Assembly: GCA_016708825.1 (NCBI GenBank)
Contig: JADJEZ010000013.1
Coordinates: 53,861-117,860, forward strand
Direction: 5' to 3'
From: Betaproteobacteria bacterium
Lineage (GTDB): Bacteria; Pseudomonadota; Gammaproteobacteria; Burkholderiales; Usitatibacteraceae
DNA length: 64,000 bases
Shown here: in pieces, positions 7,944-16,981 of the stretch
Layout of the letters: every line of letters starts with the position of its first letter
How positions within the stretch are numbered: position 1 is the stretch's first letter
The notes under the pieces: generated by a model
What the model saw: the letters and a program-made list of their open reading frames with translations, nothing else
Database searches by the model: none
Told to the model about the DNA's origin: nothing
Made by a program: the position numbers and the translations under genes

Positions 7944-9343
7944 TCAGGCCATGAAGCCCAGGTTTGCCGCTGGGAAGCGGGCGAGGTTCGGGAAGATCGT
8001 GTTCACGTCCGCGGAACCGACGCCGAACCAGCTGGCCAGGGTCGCCGCGTACTGGTCAACCGCCGTGGTGGGAATCCAGAGACCGCCGCTGCCGGTGTCG
8101 TCCGGTCCGCCCCGCACGAGCGTCGGAAAGCTTCCGTACATCTCGCCTCCCCGCACCGCGCCGCCGGCCACCAGGTGGTGATTTCCCCAGGCGTGGTCCG
8201 ACCCCTTGCCGTTCGAGGGAAAAGTCCTGTTGAAGTCCGACGCGGTGAAGCTCGTGACAAGGTCCGCGCAATCGAGTTCGGCGGTCGCGCTGTAGAGGGC
8301 CGACATCGCCCCGCTGACTTCGCCCAGGAGCTGCGCCTGCCGCCCCGGCTTCTCGTCGCCGTGCGTGTCGAACCCGCCTATCGAGGCGAAGAAGACCTGC
8401 CGCTTGAGCCCAGGGCGGCGCGGACGGCCACCAGCCGGGCGATCATCTGCATCTGCGCGCCCAGTCCCGTCGCCGGAAACGCGGTGGCGAAGGGCGGGAC
8501 GCTCGACAGCGCGCTGGCGAGAAGCTGCTGGTTCTGGATGGCCCGGTCGATCACGTCCTTCCAGGCGCCTTCGAAAAGGCTCACGGACGGAATCGCGAGC
8601 ATCTCGGAGATGCCCCGGGAAAGGGGGTCCGTCGAGGTCGCGCCCTTGTAGAAGTCGAACCCCAGGAGGTTTCCCGGAGATACCTTGAACGAGGAGATGG
8701 TCGTGCCGACCTCGAACAGGTTGTTGCCCGAAACGGAGATGAGGGTCGAGCTCTGGTTCGCTCCGTTGGCGCTCTTCATGAGGTCGCCCAGCCGGCCCCC
8801 CCAGCCCGAGCGTGGCGCCCCGTCCGAGATCGAGCTTTGCCACTGGGCCTGCTGGTCGCTGTGGGAGAAGAGGTCGGGGGGGATGGGCACCGTGCGTGCA
8901 CGGTACTGGCTGCGCGTGGTCGGCACCCGCAAGGGCCCCGTGTTGGCCACGATCGCCGCCCGCCCCTGGTTGAAGAGGGACTGGAATCCGGACATCGCCG
9001 GGTGAAGCGCGAAGCTGCGGCCGGGCGTGTTGCGCACGTTCAGCGGCAGGAGGCTCGCCTGGCCCAGGGCGAGGGTGGGAGTGCGTCCGCTCGCGTACTG
9101 CAGGTACTCCGTGGCGCTTGTCGGGATCACCATGTTGTTGCCGTCGTTGCCCCCGAACAGGAAGATGCAGACGAGGGCGCGGTAGTCCTCGCCCGCGGCT
9201 TTCGGGTTGGCGGGCGCAAGGCTCGCCGCCGCCGCCATCCTTTGCAGGTCGCTCCAGGCACCCATGCCCGCCGTCGCCGTGCACGCCACGGCGAGCCTGC
9301 GGAGAAATTCGCGTCGATTCGTCACGGTCTGTCTCCCTGTCAT
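7944..9343 (-). CDS. DUF1501 family secreted protein (one frameshift)
   Basis: The N-terminus MTGRQTVTNRREFLRRLAVA has a twin-arginine-type motif followed by a hydrophobic stretch, so export is likely. FGGNDGNNMVIPT is the DUF1501 hallmark, and the C-terminus has FASIGGFDTHGDE and SDHAWGNHHLVAGG. The frame breaks at about 8405 in a GGGC-rich stretch, and the C-terminal 150 residues continue in the next frame to the stop at 7944. The start ATG at 9343 overlaps the stop of the DUF1800 gene (ATGA), so translation is coupled. The DUF1501/DUF1800 pair is widespread in proteobacteria and planctomycetes; its function is unknown. Confidence 0.82.
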
Positions 9344-12300
9344 TTCTGGATGGCGAACTCGGGGGATATGGCGACCAGCATCAGTGCCGCCTTGACCCGG
9401 TCCGTGATGGTGGCGCCCGTGCCCGTCTTCGGTGCGGCCATGGCACCGAGGGTCGAGATGATGGCGTTGCGCGTGGCCGCGGACATGTACCCGTTCATGA
9501 AGAGGAGGTTCAGGCTGTCCGCGAGGTCGGCGGGGTTCGAGGCCATCGCGTTCAGGCCGGCGAGGTTGAGTGTCAGTCGCGTGTCGTCCTTGCCGTAGTA
9601 GCCGTTGCGGATCAGCTTGCCGAAGAAATTGAGGCCGCCGACCATGCTGGTTTCCGTGGTGATCTGGAACTCCGGAGCCACGAGGCCGGCCGCCGCGAGC
9701 GCCCCGGGATGCCGGTAGTTGGGGGAGAAGAAATTGAAGACGCTGGGCGAGAGAAGCGGGCTCTGATTGAGCCCCTCGTCTGCGCCGTCCAGGTACCAGA
9801 TCCGGTTTCGCCCGCTCGGGCTCGTGGCATTGAGGCCGCGCAGGAAGTTCGCGAACCGGATCACGGGCTCGCGCTGCTTGCCCCATCCCGGCTCGGCGGC
9901 CTTCGCCGGGTCGCGCGCCTCGGGGTCGAGCAGGACGGCGCGGAGAACCGCGCGCAGGTCGCCGCGCACGCCCTGGCCGTTGTCGTCGAAAACGGCCGCC
10001 ACGCGCCGGAGATAGGCCGCGCTCGGATTCGACGTGACGAACCGCTGGATCAGCTGCCGGCCGACGAAGGGGCCCACGTTCGGGTGCCGGAAGAGGGCAT
10101 CGAGCGCGTCCTTCAGGTCCTTTCTCGCGCCCTGGTTCGCCGGCAGCGTGATTCCGTCCAAGAGGGTCTTCGGGGCGGTGTCGTGCCACATCTCCCAGGG
10201 CACCATGGGTTCGAGCCAATTCTCCTTGGCCGGGTCGAAGACGGACGGCTTGCTCGTGTCGTTGCCTGCGAAATTCCAGCCGGTCAGCGCCGCCGCGAGC
10301 CCCTTCACCGCCGATTCGTCATAGGTGGGCACGGGCTGGCCCTGGCCATCGACCACCCGGGAGCCGTCCGGATTGAGCCTGTAGAGGCCGATCGAGAAGA
10401 GCTGCATCACCTCGCGCGCGAAGTTCTCGTTCGGGTGCGTGCCCTTGGCAGGGTCCTCCTTCTTGCTGCCGATCATGTTGAGGTAGTAGCCCATGGCCGG
10501 GTGCAGGGTCACGTCCTCCAGGAGCTGGCGGTAGTTTCCGAAGGCGTTCCGGTTGAGCATGTCCATGTACGAGGACATGGCGTAGGTCTCGAGATCGGGC
10601 GCGATGTTGGAAATGACGAAGATCTCCGACAGTGCGAAGGACATGCGCGCGCGCAGTTGTCCCGGCTCGTTCAACCACTGCTGCCAGATCGCCTCGTAGG
10701 CCCTTTCCTCGTCCGCCTTCTCGCCGGCCGCCTTGCGGGCATTCACGTACTGGACATGGGACGCGGCAGCCATCGCGAACTGGATGTTCAGCCAGGTCTC
10801 GTAGCCTTGCGACCGGAGCGTGGCGATTTCCTGCGGCGACTTGATGCCGAAGGTGGCCTGGGTGAGAAAGCGTGCGGCATCCCGGGTGCTTGCATCGATG
10901 ACCGGCGCCGGGCCCGCTACCGTGACGAGGATGGCGGCCGAGCTGGTGGTGGCGCCCTTGTCGTCGGTCGCGAGGGCAGTGAGGCTGTAGGTACCCTGGC
11001 CGGCCGGAATCCACGCCGCGGTCCACGGCGCCCCCGTCGCCTCGCCGACCTTTGCGGCGTTGGCGAAGAATTCGACGCGGGCAACGGTGCCGTCCGCATC
11101 GGAAGCGCTTGCCGCGAAAGGGACGCTGGCGGACTGGGCAAAGAAGGCGTTGGCGACGGGCGCCGTGAGCGAGACCTTCGGCGGCTTGTTGGTTCCCGGG
11201 TTCCCGCCCGATCCTCCCTTCTTCACTTCCACGGGGGCGCTCGTGGCGAGTGCGGTCGCGCCGCGGTCGTCGGTGGCCTGGGCGGAGAAGCGGTAGGTGC
11301 CGGCTTCGACGCCGGCGACCGTCAGCCGGTACGGCGCCGACTTCGCCTCGCCGATCTTCTCGTGGTTGCGGAAAAAGGAAACCTTGGCCACCCGGCCGTC
11401 GGCGTCGCTCGCCTTCGCCTCGAGCGTGAAGGTGGCCGGCGACACGGCGGGGCTCGCCTTGGCGGCCGCAGCGATCGTCACCGCGGGCGGCGCATTGGCG
11501 ATCGGCGTGCCGAATGGCTGCCGGGAAATCGTCTTGGTCTGCGAAAAGCCGTTGACGGTCGTGGTAAAGCGCGCCTTCGCACCTTCGAAGACGATGGTGG
11601 CCACGCCGACCTCGGTCAGTTTCGTGTTCGCCGCGACGAAGGGCTTGCCGATCGGGGAGCCCGTCGTGGTGTAGAGCTTTCCGGAGAAGGTGTTGCCATT
11701 GAAAGTTCCCCCCGGCATCACGATCCACAGGGGCTTCTGGTTCGTGTCGTACGTGTACCAGACGCCGAAAATGTTGTCCCCGTGGTGATTGAGGGTGAGT
11801 CCCCAGCCCGATTCGTCGGGATTCCACCACAGGTCGCTCAGGTCGTGCGGTGCGTTCGCCGGTGCGCTGCCGAAAGGCTGCCGCGATACCGCCTTCGTGA
11901 TGGTCGTCCCGGAAACCGAATAGGTGATCGCCGCGGACACGTCGTCTTCGGCGAAATCGATCCGGGCGGTTCCGACGCGCTCCACCTTCACGCGGCTCCA
12001 GGTGAAATTCGCATCCCGATAGGAGGGCCCGGAGGTGCGGTGGACGTCGCCGGAAAACGTGCGGCCGCCGTTCGAGAACGCTCCGTCGGACATGAACACC
12101 CACAGGGGCTTGCCCGCGTCGTCGTAGATGTACCAGACCGCGAAGACCTTGTCGTGGTGGTGGGTGAGCGTCACACCCCATCCCGACTCGTCGGGATTCC
12201 ACCAGATGTCCGTGAAGTTGGCGGCCCGGGCGGGTCCGGCCAGGCCCGCGAACAGCGCCAGTGCCGGAATCAACGCGCGAATCGATCGCAGTGCGTGGCG

Positions 12301-12357
12301 CCAGAACGCGCCGGAAATGCCCGTGGCTATCACGATGGTCCTCCCAGGGATAAGCAT
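9340..12357 (-). CDS. Secreted DUF1800 protein with WWNPDESGWG repeats and Ig-like domains
   Basis: About 1005 residues from the ATG at 12357. Residues 1-45 look like a signal peptide, ending GLAGPARA. Two copies of a roughly 110-residue module follow, each starting with WWNPDESGWG and containing FAVWYIYD or FGVWYTYD. Two Ig/cadherin-like domains come next, with SDADGRVAKVSFFRN and SDADGTVARVEFFAN. The DUF1800 domain fills the C-terminal half (RFLTQATFG, MLNRNAFGNY, HPNENFAREVMQLFSIGLY). It is the first gene of a coupled DUF1800-DUF1501 pair. There is no stop in this frame between it and the upstream wax ester synthase, but that read-through is an artefact of a frameshift near 12630. The protein is probably extracellular or cell-surface; its activity is unknown. 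Confidence 0.82.
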   Translation of the reverse strand: MLIPGRTIVIATGISGAFWRHALRSIRALIPALALFAGLAGPARAANFTDIWWNPDESGWGVTLTHHHDKVFAVWYIYDDAGKPLWVFMSDGAFSNGGRTFSGDVHRTSGPSYRDANFTWSRVKVERVGTARIDFAEDDVSAAITYSVSGTTITKAVSRQPFGSAPANAPHDLSDLWWNPDESGWGLTLNHHGDNIFGVWYTYDTNQKPLWIVMPGGTFNGNTFSGKLYTTTGSPIGKPFVAANTKLTEVGVATIVFEGAKARFTTTVNGFSQTKTISRQPFGTPIANAPPAVTIAAAAKASPAVSPATFTLEAKASDADGRVAKVSFFRNHEKIGEAKSAPYRLTVAGVEAGTYRFSAQATDDRGATALATSAPVEVKKGGSGGNPGTNKPPKVSLTAPVANAFFAQSASVPFAASASDADGTVARVEFFANAAKVGEATGAPWTAAWIPAGQGTYSLTALATDDKGATTSSAAILVTVAGPAPVIDASTRDAARFLTQATFGIKSPQEIATLRSQGYETWLNIQFAMAAASHVQYVNARKAAGEKADEERAYEAIWQQWLNEPGQLRARMSFALSEIFVISNIAPDLETYAMSSYMDMLNRNAFGNYRQLLEDVTLHPAMGYYLNMIGSKKEDPAKGTHPNENFAREVMQLFSIGLYRLNPDGSRVVDGQGQPVPTYDESAVKGLAAALTGWNFAGNDTSKPSVFDPAKENWLEPMVPWEMWHDTAPKTLLDGITLPANQGARKDLKDALDALFRHPNVGPFVGRQLIQRFVTSNPSAAYLRRVAAVFDDNGQGVRGDLRAVLRAVLLDPEARDPAKAAEPGWGKQREPVIRFANFLRGLNATSPSGRNRIWYLDGADEGLNQSPLLSPSVFNFFSPNYRHPGALAAAGLVAPEFQITTETSMVGGLNFFGKLIRNGYYGKDDTRLTLNLAGLNAMASNPADLADSLNLLFMNGYMSAATRNAIISTLGAMAAPKTGTGATITDRVKAALMLVAISPEFAIQK

Positions 12358-12481
12358 GTCGTGGCCCCCACAAGGGCAACTTTGATGCCATCTCTGCAAG
12401 GCATTGTTCGCAAACGGGAAAGTTGCGCGCTCGCGGGGCGCATTGTCGCTCGAGGGCAACAGTCGGCGGGATTTGCGCGCG

Positions 12482-12503
12482 GCCGGCGGGCCCGGCCGCC
12501 GGC
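12482..12503 (-). terminator. GC-rich hairpin after the wax ester synthase stop
   Basis: GCCGGCGG and CCGCCGGC form a perfect 8-bp stem with a 6-base loop, starting 10 bases beyond the synthase stop on the minus strand. No T run follows, so intrinsic termination is possible but not certain. Confidence 0.4.
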
Positions 12504-12512
12504 GCGGGAGAA

Positions 12513-14067
12513 CTACAGTCCCCGGAAGCGCTTGGGGATCTTCTGCGTAGTGCCGGTCGGGTCCTTGCGCGCCCGTTTCGGACGGCCATTCTTGCCCGTT
12601 GCGGCGGTTGCGATGCCGGCCGCCGCAGGGGCGCGGCAGCGTCCACTTCCTCCACGGCGCCATGAGGGTGAGCCACATGAGCTTGTCGAACTCCTCCTCG
12701 AATCGCGCCACGATCCGGTCCGGATCCGGCACGAGCCCGGCGTCGGTGATGAGGCCGAACTGGATGCGCCCGTTGTAGGAAAGAATGGACACGCCCATGC
12801 CGATGCCGCCGGATTGCGGGACCCAGAAATTGAGCTCGTCGATCCGGCGGCCCGCGAGATAGATCGGATGCGCCGGGCCCGGGACGTTCGTCATCACCAC
12901 CGACGCGTTCTGGGAAAGCAGCGTCGTGATCTGCTCCTGGAGGATCTTCGGTCCGTAGCCGACGGTGTGCAGGAGCCCGAGCACGATCAGCGGCTGGTAG
13001 GAACCCTTGAGCGCCTGCATCAGCCGGCGAACCTCGTAGAGGCGCTCGAAAGGATGGTCCAGGCCGATGGGGAGATCCAGGAACACGAGCCCGAACTGGT
13101 TGCCCAGCTCCCGGGCCTTGCCGTTCGGTCGCAGGTTCACCGGCACGATGGCCCGGATGCCCAATCCGTCCACCGCGTCGCCGCGTGCCGCCAGGTAGTC
13201 CCGCAGCGCCCCGGTGGCCATCGCGAGCAGGACGTCGTTGATGGAGCAGCCCAGGGCCTTGCCCATCACCTTGACCTCCTCGAGCGGCAGCGGTTGGGCC
13301 CAGGCGACACGCTTTCTCACGCCCAGCCGGCCCTTGAAGCGCGTGGGCGAGTCATTCCCCATGAGCGCAAGCCGGGCGAGCTCCCCCGCGAAATCCATTC
13401 CCTTGCGCGTGACGCCCTCGAGGGCCTCCTGGGCGAGCGCCGGGTTCGCCGCGATTTCCCTGCCCTGGTCGATGAGGGTGCGTCCCACGCGCGACGCGCC
13501 CTCCAGTGCGCCGGTCACGGGGCGCAGGATCTGCTCCCAGAAATCGGATTCGGCGTTCGCGGACGTCTCGATGTTCTCCCCGGGAAGCGTGAGACTCGCC
13601 TTCGCCGTCTTCTCGGTCATCGACAGCATCACCTGCACGAGGGCTATCCCGTCCGCGTAGCAGTGGTGGATGCGCATCACCAGCGCGCTTCCGCCATCGT
13701 AGTTGTCGACCAGGTGGAACTGCCAGAGCGGCTTGGTCGTGTCGAGCGGGGTGCAGGCGAGGTCGCTCACGAAGGCCTGCAGTTCCGCCTTCCCGGCCTT
13801 GCCCGGCAGCGCGATCCGGTGCACATGCGAGTCGAGATCGAAGTTCTCGTCGTCCTCCCACCAGGCGCCCGTCTGGTCCTGGACCGCTTTCTGCCGAAGG
13901 CGCCGGAACGCGAGGAAACGGTTCTCGATCGTGCGCTTCACGCGCCGCAGCTCGAGCTTTCCGTCGAACATCATCACGCCGACGATCACCATGAGATTGG
14001 TCGGCAGGTCCATTCTCAGCCACGCGGTATCGACGCCGGAAACGCGTTCTCTGCGGACCTGCGACAT
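12513..14067 (-). CDS. Wax ester synthase / acyl-CoA:diacylglycerol acyltransferase (one frameshift)
   Basis: The protein starts MSQVRRERVSGVDTAWLRMD, a typical WS/DGAT opening. It has the catalytic HHCYADG (HHxxxDG) motif near residue 134 and the C-terminal DUF1298 part (FGLVFLDLPIGLDHPFERL, ASVVMTNVPGP, LSYNGRIQFGLITDAG). It esterifies long-chain alcohols, and often diacylglycerol, with acyl-CoA at the membrane or lipid-droplet surface. The frame is lost at about 12630. In the correct frame the protein ends KRARKDPTGTTQKIPKRFRG-Leu at TAG 12513-12515, giving about 517 residues, slightly longer than usual. It is divergent from the acyl-CoA-binding protein gene and shares the window with an acyl-CoA reductase, phasins and acyl-CoA synthetase. 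Confidence 0.9.
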
Positions 14068-14180
14068 CGGATGTCTGCTCCTGGCTTCTCGTTGGCGATG
14101 CCGCGCCATTGCGGCAGGCGGGCGGTTTCGGCTAACTTTAGCACCATCGCCCCGGGGGCAAAGCATCGAGGAGAAACCGC

Positions 14181-14441
14181 ATGGCCGACGTGAAGAAGCA
14201 GTTCGAGGCGGCCGCGGCCGCGGTCCTGAAGGCGAAGAAGGACCCCGGCAACGACCTGAAGCTCAAGCTCTACGCGCACTTCAAGCAGGCCACCGAAGGC
14301 GACGTGGCGGGGGAGAAGCCGGGCTTCACGGATTTCGTGAACCGGGCCAAGTACGAAGCGTGGGCGAAGCTGAAGGGAACCGGCGCCGAGGACGCGATGA
14401 AGGCCTACGTGAAGCTGGTGGAGCGCGTTACGCGGGACTGA
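14181..14441 (+). CDS. Acyl-CoA-binding protein (ACBP)
   Basis: This 86-residue protein is the size of a single ACBP domain. The signature elements are present: LKLYAHFKQATEGDV, then KPGFTDFVNRAKYEAWAKLKG with the conserved KYEAW core, and DAMKAYVKLVERV. ACBPs bind long-chain acyl-CoA with high affinity in the cytosol and present it to acyltransferases. The gene is divergent from the wax ester synthase, 113 bases apart, so a shared control region and a role in substrate supply are likely. A GAGGAGAAACC ribosome site precedes the ATG, and a hairpin terminator follows the stop. Confidence 0.92.
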   Translation: MADVKKQFEAAAAAVLKAKKDPGNDLKLKLYAHFKQATEGDVAGEKPGFTDFVNRAKYEAWAKLKGTGAEDAMKAYVKLVERVTRD

Positions 14442-14449
14442 AAAAAATG

Positions 14450-14471
14450 GCCCGCCGGTACTCGGGCGGGC
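14450..14471 (+). terminator. Hairpin terminator after the ACBP gene
   Basis: The stem is GCCCGCC/GGCGGGC with a 7-base loop, 8 bases after the ACBP stop and preceded by an A run. The A run would act as a T run in the opposite direction, so it may also stop the minus-strand phasin transcript. Confidence 0.6.
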
Positions 14472-14557
14472 CTGGAACATCCTTCGGTCCCCGGCAGGCG
14501 CCGGGGCGCGGGCAAGGATGAGGAGGAGCCACTAGGGGAGGGCAGCGCCCTCTCGCA

Positions 14558-15067
14558 TCACTTTGCCGTGCGGCGCGCGGACTTCTTCGCGCGGGTCTTC
14601 TTCTTCGCCGGCGCCTTGCGTCCGCGTTTCGGTGCCGCGCCACCCATCAGCGCGCGTACGCTGTCGTTCAGGTCGGAGACCTGGCGGGCCAGCCCGTCGA
14701 CGTCCTTGTTCGTGAGCACGCCCAGGCGATTGAGCGAACGGGAGACCCGGTCCTCGAACACCTGCTCGAGCTTGTCCCACTTGCCCTGCGCCGTGGACAG
14801 GGTGGCGTCGGCCTGCGAGCGCACCGTCTTCAGCGCCTGGTCGGCGGCTCGTTCGCTGCGGGAACGCAGCGTCTTGCCCTGCTCGACGAGCAGGTCGAAG
14901 AGCTTGTCGCCTTCCGTGCGGGCGCGGGCGAACGCGCCAAGACCTGCGAGCCAGATCTTCTGTGCCGATGCCGTGACCGCCTGGGACAGTTGGTTGTCGG
15001 CGGCGGACTTGCCGGTGCGGGCGGTCTTGACCTTCTTCGTGCGAGCCTTGGTTTTGCGGGTAGCCAT
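14558..15067 (-). CDS. Phasin, PHA granule-associated protein
   Basis: A 169-residue intact protein. It opens with a Lys/Thr-rich stretch (MATRKTKARTKKVKTARTGK). The central phasin helix contains SAQKIWLAGLGAFARARTEG and LFDLLVEQGK, followed by RLGVLTNKDVDGLARQVSDL. The tail is strongly basic (KRGRKAPAKKKTRAKK) and may bind DNA, as in PhaF-type phasins that link granules to the nucleoid. It is a single gene, divergent from the acyl-CoA synthetase. Compared with the damaged phasin at 4055-4494, this copy keeps the full basic C-terminal tail. Confidence 0.9.
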   Translation of the reverse strand: MATRKTKARTKKVKTARTGKSAADNQLSQAVTASAQKIWLAGLGAFARARTEGDKLFDLLVEQGKTLRSRSERAADQALKTVRSQADATLSTAQGKWDKLEQVFEDRVSRSLNRLGVLTNKDVDGLARQVSDLNDSVRALMGGAAPKRGRKAPAKKKTRAKKSARRTAK

Positions 15068-15301
15068 GGTTCCTCCTGGGGAAGTCAGGCGCCGCACCCC
15101 CACCGGGTGGGCCGCCGTGATCATGAAGTCGATTCTAGGCCGCAGCATTAGAGCAATCACACTATTCTTCGCGGCCGGCGGCCGTGAGGTAGACTTGGAC
15201 CGCCGATGTCGGCCAACGCGCGACGAGGCGGCAGGCACGGCGGCGCCAAAGGCAACACGGCATCGGGGACGAGACGAGCCCCGAGCCCCAGCGAGGAGAA
15301 C

Positions 15302-16981
15302 ATGGAACGTCCCTGGATACAGTCCTACCCACCGGGCGTGGAGGCCGAGATCGATCTCGGATCCTACGCGAGCATCCGCGACATTCTCGAGTCGAGCTGC
15401 AGCCGCTTCGCGGACCTCCCGGCGTTCTGCTGCATGGGCGCAGACATCACCTACCGGGATCTCGACCGGCTTTCCGCCGATTTCGGCGGCTGGCTGCAGA
15501 ACGTCGCCGGCCTTGGCAAGGGCGCGCGGGTGGCGCTCATGATGCCGAACCTCCTCCAGTACCCGGTGGCCATCTTCGGCGCGCTGCGCGCCGGACTGGT
15601 CGCCGTGAACTGCAATCCCCTGTACACGCCGCGGGAACTCGAGCACCAGCTGAACGATTCCGGCGCCGAGGCCATCGTCATTCTCGAGAACTTCGCGAAG
15701 ACGCTCGAGGACGTGATCGGCCGCACGAAGGTGAAGACGGTCGTCACCACGCAGGTGGGCGACATGCTCGGATTCCCGAAATCGCTTCTGGCCAATTTCG
15801 TGGTCAAGCGCGTGAAGAAGCTGGTGCCACCGTTCAGGCTGCCCGGGGCCGTCTCCTTTCCCGATGCGATGGCCGCCGGCCGGTCGCATCGCCTGGCGCC
15901 TCCACCCATCGGCCTCGACGACATCGCCTTCCTCCAGTACACCGGCGGCACGACGGGCGTGTCCAAGGGCGCGATGCTGACCCACCGCAACCTGGTCTCC
16001 AACCTCCTGCAGGTGTCGAACTGGGTGGGTACGGGCCTGGAGGAGGGGCGAGAAACCGTTATCACGGCGTTGCCCCTGTATCACATCTTCGCGCTCACCG
16101 GAAATTGCCTCACCTTCATGAAGTTCGGGGCGAAGAACGTGCTCATTCCCAATCCCCGCGACCTGCCGGGATTTGTCGCGGAGCTCGGCAAGCACCGCTT
16201 CACCGCGATCACCGGTGTGAACACGCTCTTCAACGCGCTCATGAACACACCGGGCTTCTCGGCGCTCGATTTCACCGGCCTCAAGATGACCCTGGGCGGC
16301 GGCATGGCCGTGCAGCGAGCGGTGGCGGAGCGCTGGTTCGAGGTGACGAAAACGCCGCTCATCGAGGCATACGGCCTCACGGAGACCTCGCCTGGGGCCT
16401 GCATCAATCCGCTGGTGAAGGATGCACGCTACAACGGCACCGCCGGCCTTCCGCTGCCTTCGACGATCGTCACGATTCGCGACGATGACGGCAATGTCCT
16501 GCCCGGCGGCCAGACCGGCGAGATCTGCATCGCCGGCCCGCAGGTGATGAAGGGGTACTGGAACCGCCCCGACGAGACCGCCAAGGTGATGTTCGCCGAC
16601 GGCGCCTTTCGCACCGGCGACATCGGGTACATGGACGAGCGCGGCTTCGTGAAGATAGTCGACCGCAAGAAGGACATGATCCTCGTCTCCGGTTTCAACG
16701 TGTACCCGAACGAGGTCGAGGACGTGGTGGCCATGATGCCCGGCGTGCTCGAGGTGTGCGCCGTGGCGACCCCGGACGAGAAATCGGGCGAGGTCGTGCG
16801 GCTCGTGGTCGTGAAGAAGGACCCGGGGCTCACCCGGGAGGCGGTGCTCGAGCACTGCCGGAAGAACCTGACGGGATACAAGCTCCCGAAGATCGTCGAG
16901 TTCTGGAAGGACCTGCCCAAGACCAACGTGGGAAAGGTACTTCGGCGCGAGGTCAAGAACGCGCCGTTGCAGGGATCGTAG
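15302..16981 (+). CDS. fadD: Long-chain fatty-acid--CoA ligase
   Basis: A 559-residue ANL-superfamily enzyme of normal FadD length. The AMP-binding P-loop YTGGTTGVSKGAM lies near residue 215, the YGLTETSPG motif near 360, the hinge-region GFRTGDIGYMDERGF-like stretch near 440, and the C-terminal VNGKVLRRE-type catalytic lysine in TNVGKVLRREV. It activates fatty acids to acyl-CoA with ATP for beta-oxidation or for neutral-lipid synthesis. GAGGAG precedes the ATG. The frame is intact. Its 3' end overlaps the convergent aminotransferase gene by 29 bases. Confidence 0.92.
   Translation: MERPWIQSYPPGVEAEIDLGSYASIRDILESSCSRFADLPAFCCMGADITYRDLDRLSADFGGWLQNVAGLGKGARVALMMPNLLQYPVAIFGALRAGLVAVNCNPLYTPRELEHQLNDSGAEAIVILENFAKTLEDVIGRTKVKTVVTTQVGDMLGFPKSLLANFVVKRVKKLVPPFRLPGAVSFPDAMAAGRSHRLAPPPIGLDDIAFLQYTGGTTGVSKGAMLTHRNLVSNLLQVSNWVGTGLEEGRETVITALPLYHIFALTGNCLTFMKFGAKNVLIPNPRDLPGFVAELGKHRFTAITGVNTLFNALMNTPGFSALDFTGLKMTLGGGMAVQRAVAERWFEVTKTPLIEAYGLTETSPGACINPLVKDARYNGTAGLPLPSTIVTIRDDDGNVLPGGQTGEICIAGPQVMKGYWNRPDETAKVMFADGAFRTGDIGYMDERGFVKIVDRKKDMILVSGFNVYPNEVEDVVAMMPGVLEVCAVATPDEKSGEVVRLVVVKKDPGLTREAVLEHCRKNLTGYKLPKIVEFWKDLPKTNVGKVLRREVKNAPLQGS

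Noticed and set aside
9118..14193. Plus-strand open frame of about 1690 codons, rich in Arg, Glu, Gly and His
   Set aside because: It is antisense to the DUF1501, DUF1800 and wax ester synthase genes, whose domains are clear. Long empty antisense frames are common in GC-rich DNA.
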